Source of the DNA: Halobacteriales archaeon QS_4_69_31
GTDB lineage: Archaea > Halobacteriota > Halobacteria > Halobacteriales > Haloarculaceae
Direction of reading: 5' to 3'
Length of the DNA stretch: 64,000 bases
Assembly (NCBI GenBank): GCA_003021655.1
Contig: PXRP01000035.1
Span: forward strand, 1-64,000
The notes under the pieces are model-generated. The model ran no database searches. It saw only the letters and a list, made by a program, of their open reading frames with translations, and was not told where the DNA came from. Positions 50,589-58,291 of this stretch are shown here, piece after piece. Made by a program: the position numbers and the translations under genes. Numbering within the stretch: the stretch's first letter is position 1; every line of letters starts with the position of its first letter.

Positions 50589-51380
50589 CTACTGCGTTTC
50601 CCACTGCGAGTAGGTGTGGTTGATCCCGAGGACGCCGGTCGCGTTATTGAGGAGGGGGACGGTCTCGTCGGTGAACCGTTCCGGGTCGATCCGGTGGACG
50701 GGGGCGGAGACGCTGATCGCCCCGAGGACGCTCCCGTCGGGGGTCGTGATCGAGTCGGCGACGCAGAACCACCCTTCGAAACACTCCTCGTCGTCGACCG
50801 CGTACCCCTGTTTCCTGACCCGTTCGAGTTCCCGGAACATCCGGGCTTCGTCGGTGATGGTGTGTTCGGTCCGCTCGGTCATCTCGTGGTAGGCGAGGAT
50901 GCGACTGGCCCGGTCCTCGGGCAGTGCCGCCAGGATGGCCTTGCCGGCGCCGGTGCTGTGGGGTTTCTCCTCGAAGCCGGCGTAGGTGTTGGGCGTCGTC
51001 GTCTCGGCCTCCGAGGACTGGTACAGCGTGATGCAGTGGCCCCGGTGCTCGACGACGAGCCGCGCCGTCTCGCCGGTCTCGGCCGCGAGTTCGTTGACCT
51101 TCTCGCGCGACTCGCTGTAGAGGTCCTGCCTGTGACGGGTGTACCCGCCCAGCGAAAAAAACCGGATCCCAAGGTCGTACTCCGCGTCGCGTTTGACCAC
51201 GTACCCCCGCTCCCGGAGCGTCGTCAGATAGTGGTGGACCGACGAGTGAGACATGTCGACCAGCTCGGCCAGTTCGGTCAGCCCGGCCCCGTCGGTCGCC
51301 TTGAGCGCTTCGAGGATCCGGAAGGTGTTCTCGACGGATCTGAGCGTCCGCGCGTCGGAGTCGACCTCTGTGGCTCCCAT
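50589..51380 (-). CDS. IclR-family transcriptional regulator
   Basis: 263 residues with an N-terminal winged helix (about 15-75; LAELVDMSHSSVHHYLTTLR) and an effector domain (about 85-255; EKPHSTGAGKAILAALPEDR, VADSITTPDGSVLGAISVSAP). It is a paralogue of the regulator at 40427. It lies at the right border of the sugar island, convergent with the GH115 gene, and probably controls that gene or the whole set. A 17-bp dyad (51424-51440) upstream of its start could be an autoregulatory site. Confidence 0.9.
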   Translation of the reverse strand: MGATEVDSDARTLRSVENTFRILEALKATDGAGLTELAELVDMSHSSVHHYLTTLRERGYVVKRDAEYDLGIRFFSLGGYTRHRQDLYSESREKVNELAAETGETARLVVEHRGHCITLYQSSEAETTTPNTYAGFEEKPHSTGAGKAILAALPEDRASRILAYHEMTERTEHTITDEARMFRELERVRKQGYAVDDEECFEGWFCVADSITTPDGSVLGAISVSAPVHRIDPERFTDETVPLLNNATGVLGINHTYSQWETQ

Positions 51381-51423
51381 TTCCCGAGGGTTTGCCCGGC
51401 TCCGCGAAAAACTTTGCGCGATC

Positions 51424-51440
51424 TGTTGCGATTGTCAACA
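51424..51440. promoter_or_regulatory. TGTTG-N7-CAACA dyad upstream of the IclR gene
   Basis: Perfect five-bp arms with a 7-nt spacer, about 45-60 bp before the ATG at 51380 on the minus strand. Autoregulation is common in IclR proteins; the role is inferred. Confidence 0.35.
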
Positions 51441-51565
51441 AGTCGGGCGTGGCCAGGACGCGAGCCGGTCAGTCGACGAGTCGGGCCCGGACGCGGGCCG
51501 GTCAGTCGACGAGTCGGGCCCGGACGCGGGTCGGTCAGTCGACGAGTCGGGCCCGGGCGTCACAC
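51434..51565 (+). repeat. 33-bp tandem repeat, three good copies plus a diverged one
   Basis: A block beginning GGTCAGTCGACGAGTCGGGC starts at 51467, 51500 and 51533, exactly 33 bp apart, preceded by a diverged unit at 51434. No spacers. It lies between the IclR gene and the pilin-like gene. Confidence 0.85.
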
Positions 51566-51586
51566 TCGGGGGCGTCGGCGGGTGCG

Positions 51587-51952
51587 TCAGACCCGGCGGT
51601 TGGCCATGACGACGCGGTTGCCGCGTCCGCCGAGCCAGACGACACGGACCATCGCTCCGGGGCTGGCGTCGACGGCCGTGGTGTCGCCCTCTGCGACGGG
51701 GTCGCTCCAGTCGGTGTCCCGTTTGATGCTGTCGACGGTTACCCGGAGTTCGTCGGTCCGGACGGGTTCGCCGCCGGTGTGTGTCACGCGGACGTGCGAG
51801 TCGTTGACCCGCTCTATCGTCCAGTTGGCCTCGGGCGGTTGCTCCTCGCTCGGCGGGTCGAAGTTGAGCGCGACGACGCCGACGGCTATCACCACCCCCA
51901 CGACCAGCGCCACACCGACCAGGTTGAGTATCCTGTCGCCGTCCTCGAACAT
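51587..51952 (-). CDS. type IV pilin-like / single-TM exported protein
   Basis: 121 residues from the ATG at 51952 (an ATG nine codons upstream is also possible). A short acidic N-terminus precedes one hydrophobic helix (about 8-29), then a small beta domain. The segment HVRVTHTGGEPVRTDELRVTV and a later GAMVRVVWLGG resemble the C-terminal part of haloarchaeal pilin/DUF1628-type proteins, in which HTGGxxxxxxxLxV is common. The classical prepilin cleavage motif is not clear. It is divergent from the protease remnant, whose ATG lies 26 bp away. A surface or pilus-related role is tentative. Confidence 0.6.
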   Translation of the reverse strand: MFEDGDRILNLVGVALVVGVVIAVGVVALNFDPPSEEQPPEANWTIERVNDSHVRVTHTGGEPVRTDELRVTVDSIKRDTDWSDPVAEGDTTAVDASPGAMVRVVWLGGRGNRVVMANRRV

Positions 51953-51977
51953 ACCTGCCGGTATCGCCCCGACGTAC

Positions 51978-52304
51978 ATGAGCGTGCTGACTTCGCCTGG
52001 GCCGCTAGCGCTGTCGCGGCGCCGGGAGTTCGCGGCCGACGACCGCGCCGCCGCGGTGACCGGCGACCCGCTCGCGCGTGCCCTCCGGAAGATAGAGCGC
52101 GCCACCGGCGGCCCCTGGGAACTGCTCTCGCAACTGTACGTCCGCGGCGAGGAGGACACCTGCCTGCGGGACCTGCTCTCGACTCATCCCGACACCGACC
52201 GCCGGGTTGAGCGACTCCGCGAGCGCGCACGGCGCGGGGAGGGTACGCGACCCGTCCGGGTCCGGCGACCGCCCTTCGGCCGCTCCGTTCCGGGCTCCGG
52301 ATAG
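51978..52304 (+). pseudogene. C-terminal remnant of an M48 (HtpX-like) metalloprotease
   Basis: 108 residues. LSRRREFAADDRAAAVTGDP, then LARALRKIERA and LLSTHPDTDRRVERL, are the end of M48/HtpX proteases: the third zinc ligand Glu in RREFAAD and the conserved STHP-x2-D/E-RVERL tail. The membrane helices and the HExxH zinc motif are absent; the DNA upstream belongs to a divergent gene. It cannot be catalytic. It may be a decayed gene or a truncated standalone domain. Confidence 0.75.
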
Positions 52305-52403
52305 GGGCGGTCGTTCGGTCGCGCCGGTCCGGCTACGGGAGCGGATGGCCATTCCGTCGCCGGTCCGAACCGACTGACAGCGGCGGTATTCGGCACCGAG
52401 GGT

Positions 52404-52418
52404 GTGTGACCGTCACAC
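52404..52418. promoter_or_regulatory. 15-bp palindrome GTGTGACCGTCACAC upstream of gap
   Basis: Perfect seven-bp arms around one central base, about 28 bp upstream of the TATA-like CTATACTC (52440-52447), which itself is about 26 bp before the gap ATG. The location fits an activator or repressor site of a glycolytic promoter. It does not look like the TrmB consensus (TACT-N7/8-GAGTA). Confidence 0.45.
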
Positions 52419-52468
52419 GACCGCCGGTCTTCGAAAACCCTATACTCGCAACGGAAGTGCATGTTCCC

Positions 52469-53488
52469 ATGAGCGAATCACAGGGCGAGGCGGTACGCAT
52501 CGGCCTCAACGGTTTCGGCCGCATCGGTCGGAACGTCTTCAGAGCGGCGCTCGCGGACGACCGCGTCGAGATCGTCGGCATCAACGACGTCATGGACGAC
52601 AGGGACATGGCCTATCTGGCCGAGTACGACACCGTCATGGGGACGCTCGACGGCGTCGAACTCGACGGGGAGACGCTGTCGGTCTCGGAGGCGGACTTCG
52701 AGGTGCCGCTGTACAACGAGACCGACCCCTCGGCGCTGCCGTGGAGCGACCTCGACGTGGACGTGGCCTTCGAGGCGACGGGTATCTTCCGCACCCACGA
52801 CGACGCCAGCCAGCACCTCGACGCCGGCGCCGAGACAGTGGTCATCTCCGCGCCACCCAAAGGCGAGAAGCCGGTCAAACAGCTCGTCTACGGCGTCAAC
52901 CACGACGAGTACGACGGCGAGGACGTCGTCTCGAACGCCTCCTGTACGACCAACTCGGTCACGCCGGTCGCGAAGGTCCTCGACGAGCAGTTCGGCATCA
53001 ACGCCGGCCAGCTGACGACCGTTCACGCCTACACCGGTTCGCAGAACCTCATCGACGGCCCCAAGACCAAGACCCGGCGGGGCCGCGCGGCCGCCGAGAA
53101 CATCGTCCCGACCTCGACGGGCGCCGCCCGGGCCGCCACCGAGGTCCTCCCCGAACTGGAGGGGAAACTCGACGGCATGGCCATCCGCGTGCCCGTCCCC
53201 AACGGCTCTCTCACGGAGTTCGTCGTCGACCTCGACGAGGACGTCACCGAGGGCGACGTCAACGGCGCCTTCCGCGAGGCCGCCGCGGGCGACCTGGCGG
53301 GCGTGCTCGGCGTCACCGACGACGAACTCGTCTCCTCGGACATCCTCGGGGTCCCCTACTCCACGTACGTCGACCTCGGGTCGACCAACGTCGTCGCCGG
53401 CATGACGAAGGTGCTGACCTGGTACGACAACGAGTTCGGCTTCTCCAACCGGATGCTCGACGTCGCCGAGTACGTCACGGAGTACTGA
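52469..53488 (+). CDS. gap: glyceraldehyde-3-phosphate dehydrogenase, type I
   Basis: 339 residues. The N-terminal NAD site (IGLNGFGRIGRNVFRA, 11-26) is followed by the active-site SNASCTTN with Cys159 and by His186 in TTVHAYTGSQ. This is the bacterial-like type I enzyme used by haloarchaea rather than the archaeal type II. It interconverts glyceraldehyde-3-phosphate and 1,3-bisphosphoglycerate in glycolysis/gluconeogenesis. The ATG at 52469 is chosen because of the TATA spacing; an upstream in-frame GTG at 52406 lies within the palindrome and is unlikely. A small membrane-protein gene and pgk follow in the same direction. Confidence 0.95.
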   Translation: MSESQGEAVRIGLNGFGRIGRNVFRAALADDRVEIVGINDVMDDRDMAYLAEYDTVMGTLDGVELDGETLSVSEADFEVPLYNETDPSALPWSDLDVDVAFEATGIFRTHDDASQHLDAGAETVVISAPPKGEKPVKQLVYGVNHDEYDGEDVVSNASCTTNSVTPVAKVLDEQFGINAGQLTTVHAYTGSQNLIDGPKTKTRRGRAAAENIVPTSTGAARAATEVLPELEGKLDGMAIRVPVPNGSLTEFVVDLDEDVTEGDVNGAFREAAAGDLAGVLGVTDDELVSSDILGVPYSTYVDLGSTNVVAGMTKVLTWYDNEFGFSNRMLDVAEYVTEY

Positions 53489-53496
53489 CGGCCCCC

Positions 53497-53742
53497 ATGG
53501 CCCGCGACGGACCGCTCGTCGACCGGCTCACCGGCTTCCAGGCCTTCGAGCGCCCGACCCTCGCGAAGGTCGGCGTCGTGGCCTCGATCCCCATCGCCGC
53601 CGCGGTCGGCGCGACCGTCGCCGCGCGACTCGACGTGCAGTACAGCGCCCAGGCCGGCGTCACCATGCTGCTGACTGCCCTCCTCATGGTCGTCGCGTTC
53701 GTCGGACTGGCCGCCCTCGACAGCGCCATCTGGGGCGAGTGA
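53497..53742 (+). CDS. small two-helix membrane protein in the gap-pgk cluster
   Basis: 81 residues: a polar N-terminus (about 1-22), helices at about 24-43 and 51-72, and an acidic end. It starts 8 bp after the gap stop codon, so it is almost surely co-transcribed with gap. I do not recognise a family. Its position between gap and pgk may be incidental. Confidence 0.7.
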   Translation: MARDGPLVDRLTGFQAFERPTLAKVGVVASIPIAAAVGATVAARLDVQYSAQAGVTMLLTALLMVVAFVGLAALDSAIWGE

Positions 53743-53839
53743 GCTCCCGGAGCAGGCGAGCGTCCGGAGCAGGTGCCGACGGGCCGTCGTCGCGGGACGG
53801 ATCACGCGGTTTTTTCCTGCCGCCGGGCGACCCCCCGGT

Positions 53840-55063
53840 ATGGCCGCGTTCGACACCCTCGACGACCTCGCGGACGGACAGCGCGTCCTCGTGCGCCTCG
53901 ACCTGAACTCCCCGGTCGAGGACGGCGAGGTCCAGGACAACCGCCGCTTCTCCCGGCACGCCGGGACCGTCGCCGAACTCGTCGAGCGGGACTTCGCGGT
54001 GGCGCTGCTGGCCCACCAGGGCCGGCCCGGCCGCGACACGTTCGTCTCGCTGGACCAGCACGCCGACATCCTCGCCGCCCACCTCGACCACCCCGTCGAG
54101 TTCGTCGCCGACACCTACGGCGAGGACGCGCTCGCCGCCATCGACGACCTCGACGGCGGCGACGTCCTCCTGCTGGAGAACACGCGGATGTGCGAGGAGG
54201 AACTCCCCGAGGAAGAGCCGGAAGTGAAAGCCGAGACCGAGTTCGTCCGGACGCTCGCGCCGGCGTTCGACGCCTACGTCAACGACGCGTACTCGGCGGC
54301 CCACCGCTCGCACGCCTCGCTCGTGGGCTTCCCGCTCGTGATGGACGCCTACGCCGGACGGGTGATGGAGACCGAATACGAGGCCAACACCGCCATCGCG
54401 GCCCGGGAGTTCGACGGGCAGGTGACGATGGTGGTCGGTGGCACCAAGGCCACGGACGTCATCGACGTGATGTCCCACCTCGGCGAGAAGGTCGACGACT
54501 TCCTGTTGGGCGGGATCGCGGGCGAACTGTTCCTCCGGGCCGCGGGCTATCCCGTGGGGTTCGACCTCGACCCCGAGGCGGACCTGTACGACAGCCAGTG
54601 GGAGGCCAACCACGACCTCATCGAGGAGATGCTCGACGAGCGCGGCGACCAGATCACGCTGGCGACTGACCTGGCCTACGAGGACCCCGACGGCGAGCGC
54701 GCGGAGGTCGCCGTCGAGGCGGTCGACGAGAAGGACGTCTCCTTCCTGGACGTCGGCACCGACACCGCGGAGGGGTACGCTGACGTGGTGCGCGAGTCGG
54801 AGGCGGTGTTCGTCAAGGGCGCGCTGGGCGTCTTCGAGGACGAGCGGTTCTCGGTCGGGACGGTCACGGTCCTGGAGGCCATCGCGGAGACGGACTGTTT
54901 CTCGGTCGTGGGCGGGGGCGACACCTCCCGTGCCGTCGAGATGTACGGGATGAGCGAAGAGGAGTTCGGGCACGTCTCGATCGCGGGCGGGGCCTACATC
55001 CGGGCGCTGACCGGCGCCGACCTGGTCGGCGTCGAGGTGCTCGAACGGGCGGCCGCGCGCTGA
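53840..55063 (+). CDS. pgk: phosphoglycerate kinase
   Basis: 407 residues, full length. Landmarks: the N-terminal VRLDLNSPVEDGEVQDNRR (about 17-35), LLAHQGRPGRDTF for substrate binding, LENTRMCEEE, VNDAYSAAHRSHASLVGFP, GGTKATDVIDV and the nucleotide-site VVGGGDTSRAVEMYG. It interconverts 1,3-bisphosphoglycerate and ADP with 3-phosphoglycerate and ATP, directly after gap in the pathway. It is encoded about 100 bp after the small membrane gene. No clear TATA precedes it, so it may be read from the gap promoter. Confidence 0.96.
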   Translation: MAAFDTLDDLADGQRVLVRLDLNSPVEDGEVQDNRRFSRHAGTVAELVERDFAVALLAHQGRPGRDTFVSLDQHADILAAHLDHPVEFVADTYGEDALAAIDDLDGGDVLLLENTRMCEEELPEEEPEVKAETEFVRTLAPAFDAYVNDAYSAAHRSHASLVGFPLVMDAYAGRVMETEYEANTAIAAREFDGQVTMVVGGTKATDVIDVMSHLGEKVDDFLLGGIAGELFLRAAGYPVGFDLDPEADLYDSQWEANHDLIEEMLDERGDQITLATDLAYEDPDGERAEVAVEAVDEKDVSFLDVGTDTAEGYADVVRESEAVFVKGALGVFEDERFSVGTVTVLEAIAETDCFSVVGGGDTSRAVEMYGMSEEEFGHVSIAGGAYIRALTGADLVGVEVLERAAAR

Positions 55064-55080
55064 GTACCGGCGACCGGGAC

Positions 55081-55165
55081 GGCGGGGCCGACGCTGCGGG
55101 CGTCCCGGCGGGGCCGACGCCACGGGCGTCCCGGCGGGGCCGACGCCACGGGTGTCCCGGCGGGG
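55081..55165 (+). repeat. 26-bp tandem repeat, about three copies
   Basis: GGCGGGGCCGACGC-type blocks start at 55081, 55107, 55133 and, partly, 55159, exactly 26 bp apart. It lies 18 bp after the pgk stop codon. No spacers. Confidence 0.85.
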
Positions 55166-55306
55166 TGGCGGCCGGACTCACTCCCGACACCCGACGACGC
55201 CCCTTCGCGGACCAGGAACTATAGGGGGTCAAATCGCCGTTTGACCTGCAGTTGGCCCGGACGGCGACCGCCCACGTTCATTAGGGGGGCGGTCGAACCG
55301 CCGGTC

Positions 55307-55801
55307 ATGCACCTGGGGATCGTCTCGGACACGCACGACGACACCGACAACGCAGCGGAAGCCGCCGACGTCTTCCAGCGGGAGGGCGTCGACGCCATCG
55401 TCCACTGTGGCGACGTGGTCGCGCCCTTCACCGCGGCGGAGTTCGACGTCGGTATCGAGTTCCACGCAGTGCGGGGCAACAACGACGGCGAGTGGGCGCT
55501 GGCCGACACGGTCAGCGATTTCGGCACCTACCACGGCGAACTCGCGGAACTGGCGTTCGACGGCCGGGAAATCGCCGTCTCCCACGGGACGCGCGAGGCG
55601 ACCGTCGACGCGCTCGTCGGGTGTGGCAACTACGACTACGTCTTCCACGGCCACACCCACGAGTACGCCCACGAGGAACACGACGGCACCGTCCGGATCA
55701 ACCCCGGCGGCCTCCCCTTCGAGGAGGCCCCGGACCCGCCGCGTGCGGTCGTCCTGGACGTCCCCAGCGGCGACGTCGACAGCTACGAACTCGGCGTCTG
55801 A
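55307..55801 (+). CDS. YfcE/MJ0936-type metallophosphoesterase
   Basis: 164 residues. Calcineurin-like phosphoesterase motifs in order: SDTHDD (Asp8, His10), HCGDVV (Asp36), RGNND (Asn about 61), SHGTREA (His about 95) and FHGHTHEY (His-x-His). This length and pattern match the YfcE/MJ0936 family of manganese-dependent phosphodiesterases, whose natural substrate is unclear. The ATG at 55307 begins the first strand directly (MHLGIVSDTH). It stands alone downstream of pgk. Confidence 0.92.
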   Translation: MHLGIVSDTHDDTDNAAEAADVFQREGVDAIVHCGDVVAPFTAAEFDVGIEFHAVRGNNDGEWALADTVSDFGTYHGELAELAFDGREIAVSHGTREATVDALVGCGNYDYVFHGHTHEYAHEEHDGTVRINPGGLPFEEAPDPPRAVVLDVPSGDVDSYELGV

Positions 55802-55903
55802 CCGCCCGCGAGGGAGCGTCTTCGACACGTAAAGCTCCCGCGGGACCGGGTGCTCTCGCCGGGAGGGAAGGCTTCTATACGGTGGTGTGTGCACGGTCGG
55901 ACG

Positions 55904-55975
55904 ATGACAATCACGACGGCGGAGACGGTGACAGCGCAGGGTCGTCACGACGGCGGGTGGTCGGCGTGGAGATAG
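55904..55975 (+). other. short upstream frame with promoter, overlapping the dgoD start
   Basis: A TATA-like CTATAC (55874-55879) lies 27 bp before an ATG at 55904, ideal for a leaderless start. However, this ATG opens only a 23-codon frame (MTITTAETVTAQG and onward) ending at 55975, in a different frame from dgoD. It could be a leader peptide, or the true N-terminus separated from dgoD by a frameshift. Confidence 0.4.
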
Positions 55976-57114
55976 TCGACTACGACCTGTTCCACGTGCC
56001 CCCGCGGTGGCTCTTCCTGCGGGTCGAGACCGACACCGGCCTCGTCGGCTGGGGCGAGCCGGTCGTCGAGGGACGCGCACGGACCGTACAGACTGCGGTC
56101 GAGGAACTGTTCGAGAGCTACCTGCTCGGCGCGGACCCGCGCCGGATCGAGGACCACTGGCAGGCGATGTACCGCGGCGGCTTCTATCGCGGCGGGCCGG
56201 TCCTCATGTCGGCCATCGCGGGCGTCGACCAGGCGCTGTGGGACATCAAGGGCAAGCACCTGGGCGTCCCGGTGTACGAACTGCTGGGCGGGCCCGCCCG
56301 CGACCGCGTCAGGGTCTACCAGTGGATCGGCGGCGACCGCCCGGCGGACGTGGCCCGGCAGGCCGCCGAGCAGGTCGAGGCGGGCTTTACCGCGCTGAAG
56401 ATGAACGCCACCGCGGAGATGCGCCGCGTCGAGAACCCCGCGGCGGTGGAGGCGGCCGTCGACCGCCTCGGCGCGGTCCGCGAGGCCGTCGGCGACGAGG
56501 TCGACGTCGCCGTCGACTTCCACGGCCGCGTCGCCAAGCCGATGGCGAAGAAACTCGCCGCCGCCCTGGAGGTCCACGACCCCATGTTCGTCGAGGAACC
56601 GGTCGCGCCGGGCCACGAGGACGCTTTCCCCGCGGTCGCGGCCCACACCTCGACGCCCATCGCGGCCGGCGAGCGCCTCTACTCGCGGTGGGACTTCAAG
56701 GAGGTCTTCGAGAGCGGCGCCGTCGACGTGGCCCAGCCGGACCTCTCGCACGCCGGCGGCATCAGCGAGGTGAAACGCATCGCGGCGATGGCCGAGGCCT
56801 ACGACGTGGCGCTGGCCCCCCACTGTCCGCTGGGGCCGGTCGCGCTGGCTTCCTGCATCCAGGTCGACGCCGCCGTCGGCAACGCGCTCATCCAGGAACA
56901 GAGCCTCGACATCCACTACAACGAGGGGACCGACGAACTCGATTACCTCGCGGACCCGTCGGTGTTCGACTACGACGAGGGCTACGTGGACCTGCCCGCC
57001 GACCCGGGGCTGGGCATCGAGATAGACGAGGCTGTCGTCCGCGAGCGGGCCGGCGACCTCGACTGGCACAACCCCGTCTGGCGCCACGACGACGGCAGCG
57101 TCGCCGAGTGGTGA
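55966..57114 (+). CDS. dgoD: D-galactonate dehydratase (DgoD-like, enolase superfamily)
   Basis: 382 residues from GTG at 55966, the same length as E. coli DgoD. Metal ligands Asp184 (VAVDFHGR), Glu210 (FVEEP) and Glu236 (AAGERL), with His186 and His286 (LAPHCPLGP), are each one position from the DgoD residues D183, E209, E235, H185 and H285. YQWIGGDRPADV is also typical. It converts D-galactonate to 2-keto-3-deoxy-galactonate. Together with the GH2 galactosidase of the window this suggests oxidative galactose use; the dehydrogenase, kinase and aldolase are not seen here. The start is uncertain: no ATG exists in frame near the N-terminus; GTGs at 55957 and 55966 are possible, and a promoter points to an out-of-frame ATG at 55904. 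Confidence 0.9.
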   Translation: MEIVDYDLFHVPPRWLFLRVETDTGLVGWGEPVVEGRARTVQTAVEELFESYLLGADPRRIEDHWQAMYRGGFYRGGPVLMSAIAGVDQALWDIKGKHLGVPVYELLGGPARDRVRVYQWIGGDRPADVARQAAEQVEAGFTALKMNATAEMRRVENPAAVEAAVDRLGAVREAVGDEVDVAVDFHGRVAKPMAKKLAAALEVHDPMFVEEPVAPGHEDAFPAVAAHTSTPIAAGERLYSRWDFKEVFESGAVDVAQPDLSHAGGISEVKRIAAMAEAYDVALAPHCPLGPVALASCIQVDAAVGNALIQEQSLDIHYNEGTDELDYLADPSVFDYDEGYVDLPADPGLGIEIDEAVVRERAGDLDWHNPVWRHDDGSVAEW

Positions 57115-57198
57115 CCGGCCGACCCGCCTGCCCCGAAAGGCGCGGCGAGCGGCTCAGCCCCCCGGGCGGGTGCGCAGGGCAGTCGACCCCGGGGGTGG

Positions 57199-57296
57199 GT
57201 GTGGCGGTCTCTCGACCGTCAGGCAGTCAGCCGGCCGGGGCAGGCGTGGCAGGCCCCCGACCGTCAGGCAGTCAGTCGGCTTGGGTAGGTGTGGTA
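57199..57296 (-). repeat. 45-bp tandem repeat spanning the stop codon of the lipoprotein gene
   Basis: Units start at 57199 and 57244 and a partial one at 57289, each with G(T/C)GTGG and CGACCGTCAGGCAGTCAG in the same places. The last codons and the stop (57272) of the minus-strand gene lie in the second unit, so its 3' end has been duplicated outward. Confidence 0.75.
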
Positions 57297-58207
57297 GTCC
57301 CGTCGTCGGCCGTTTCGTTCGGGCGTTCGACCGTCCCGACCGATATCTCGACCGGTTCCTCGCCGGCGTCCGCTTTCAGTTGCGTGACCCAGTCGGGTTC
57401 GGGGACGGTCGTCGTGCCGACGTCCGCGTAGGTGTACCGGCCCTCGACGGCGACCCGTTCGCCCGCGCCGGACAGCGTGTACTCGTAGTGGACCGACCGG
57501 AGGTAGCCGTCAGGGTGGACCCAGACGGTGGCCGCGAACCGCCGGACCTCGTAGTCGGTGTAGGCCCGTTCGAGGTACGGCGGGGTCGACCGTACGACCA
57601 GTCGGGTGTAGCGCGTCCCCTCGTGGGTGACGACGTCGCCGTCCACGGCACCCGTTTCGAGGACCGACCCGACGAACGGCAGGGGGTGGGTCGCGTACCG
57701 CTCGCGCGCGGTCACCTCGACCGCGCCCGTGATGGCCTCGCTGGACGCCGACGGTTCGAGGACGCGCCGATAGAGCCCGCTCCGGTCCACGTAGAGGATG
57801 GGGTTCTCGGTCTCCCCGGATGCGGGGGTCTCGTCGATGCCGACGCGGAACCGGGAGTCGTTCTCGACGGCGAACTCCTTGCGGAACTCGTCTGCGGCCC
57901 GCCCGCTGCCGCCGGCCGCGCGGCGCACCCACACCAGCCTGTAGGAGTGGCTGGCGAGATACCGGACGTGCGCCGAGAGCAACGCCTCGACGTCGGTGAC
58001 GGTCGCCCCTTCGATGCCCGGGACCCCCGTCCCTCCCCGGGCGAGGACCGTCCGTATCGGCGTCGTCGGCTCCTGGTCCAGCGGGACGGCCGTCACCGTC
58101 TCCCCGCGGTCCGACGTCGACTCCGCCGGGCCGAGCGCGCTACAGCCCGCCAGCACCGCTACCAGAACGACCGCCCCGGCCACGGGCAGTCCGTCGCGGT
58201 GTACCAT
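57272..58207 (-). CDS. haloarchaeal lipoprotein, DUF7537-like
   Basis: 311 residues. The N-terminal signal ends in a lipobox VLAGC (Cys22), so it is a lipid-anchored surface protein; no twin-arginine motif is seen, suggesting the Sec route. The mature part has a beta-rich pattern (SYRLVWVRR, NPILYVDRSGLYRR, YTRLVVRSTPPY, YLRSVHYEYTL) found in a haloarchaeal lipoprotein family I associate with DUF7537, resembling LolA/LppX-like folds. No function is known. The C-terminal TTTPTQAD tail is inside a repeat. It is divergent from the exonuclease-like gene. Confidence 0.78.
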   Translation of the reverse strand: MVHRDGLPVAGAVVLVAVLAGCSALGPAESTSDRGETVTAVPLDQEPTTPIRTVLARGGTGVPGIEGATVTDVEALLSAHVRYLASHSYRLVWVRRAAGGSGRAADEFRKEFAVENDSRFRVGIDETPASGETENPILYVDRSGLYRRVLEPSASSEAITGAVEVTARERYATHPLPFVGSVLETGAVDGDVVTHEGTRYTRLVVRSTPPYLERAYTDYEVRRFAATVWVHPDGYLRSVHYEYTLSGAGERVAVEGRYTYADVGTTTVPEPDWVTQLKADAGEEPVEISVGTVERPNETADDGTTTPTQAD

Positions 58208-58291
58208 TGTCCGGGCTAGGACGGTGACACACATAAGCGTCACTCGCCCGCGGGAGAAAGGACAAAGAGGGTCGGGGACACACGGTCGCAC

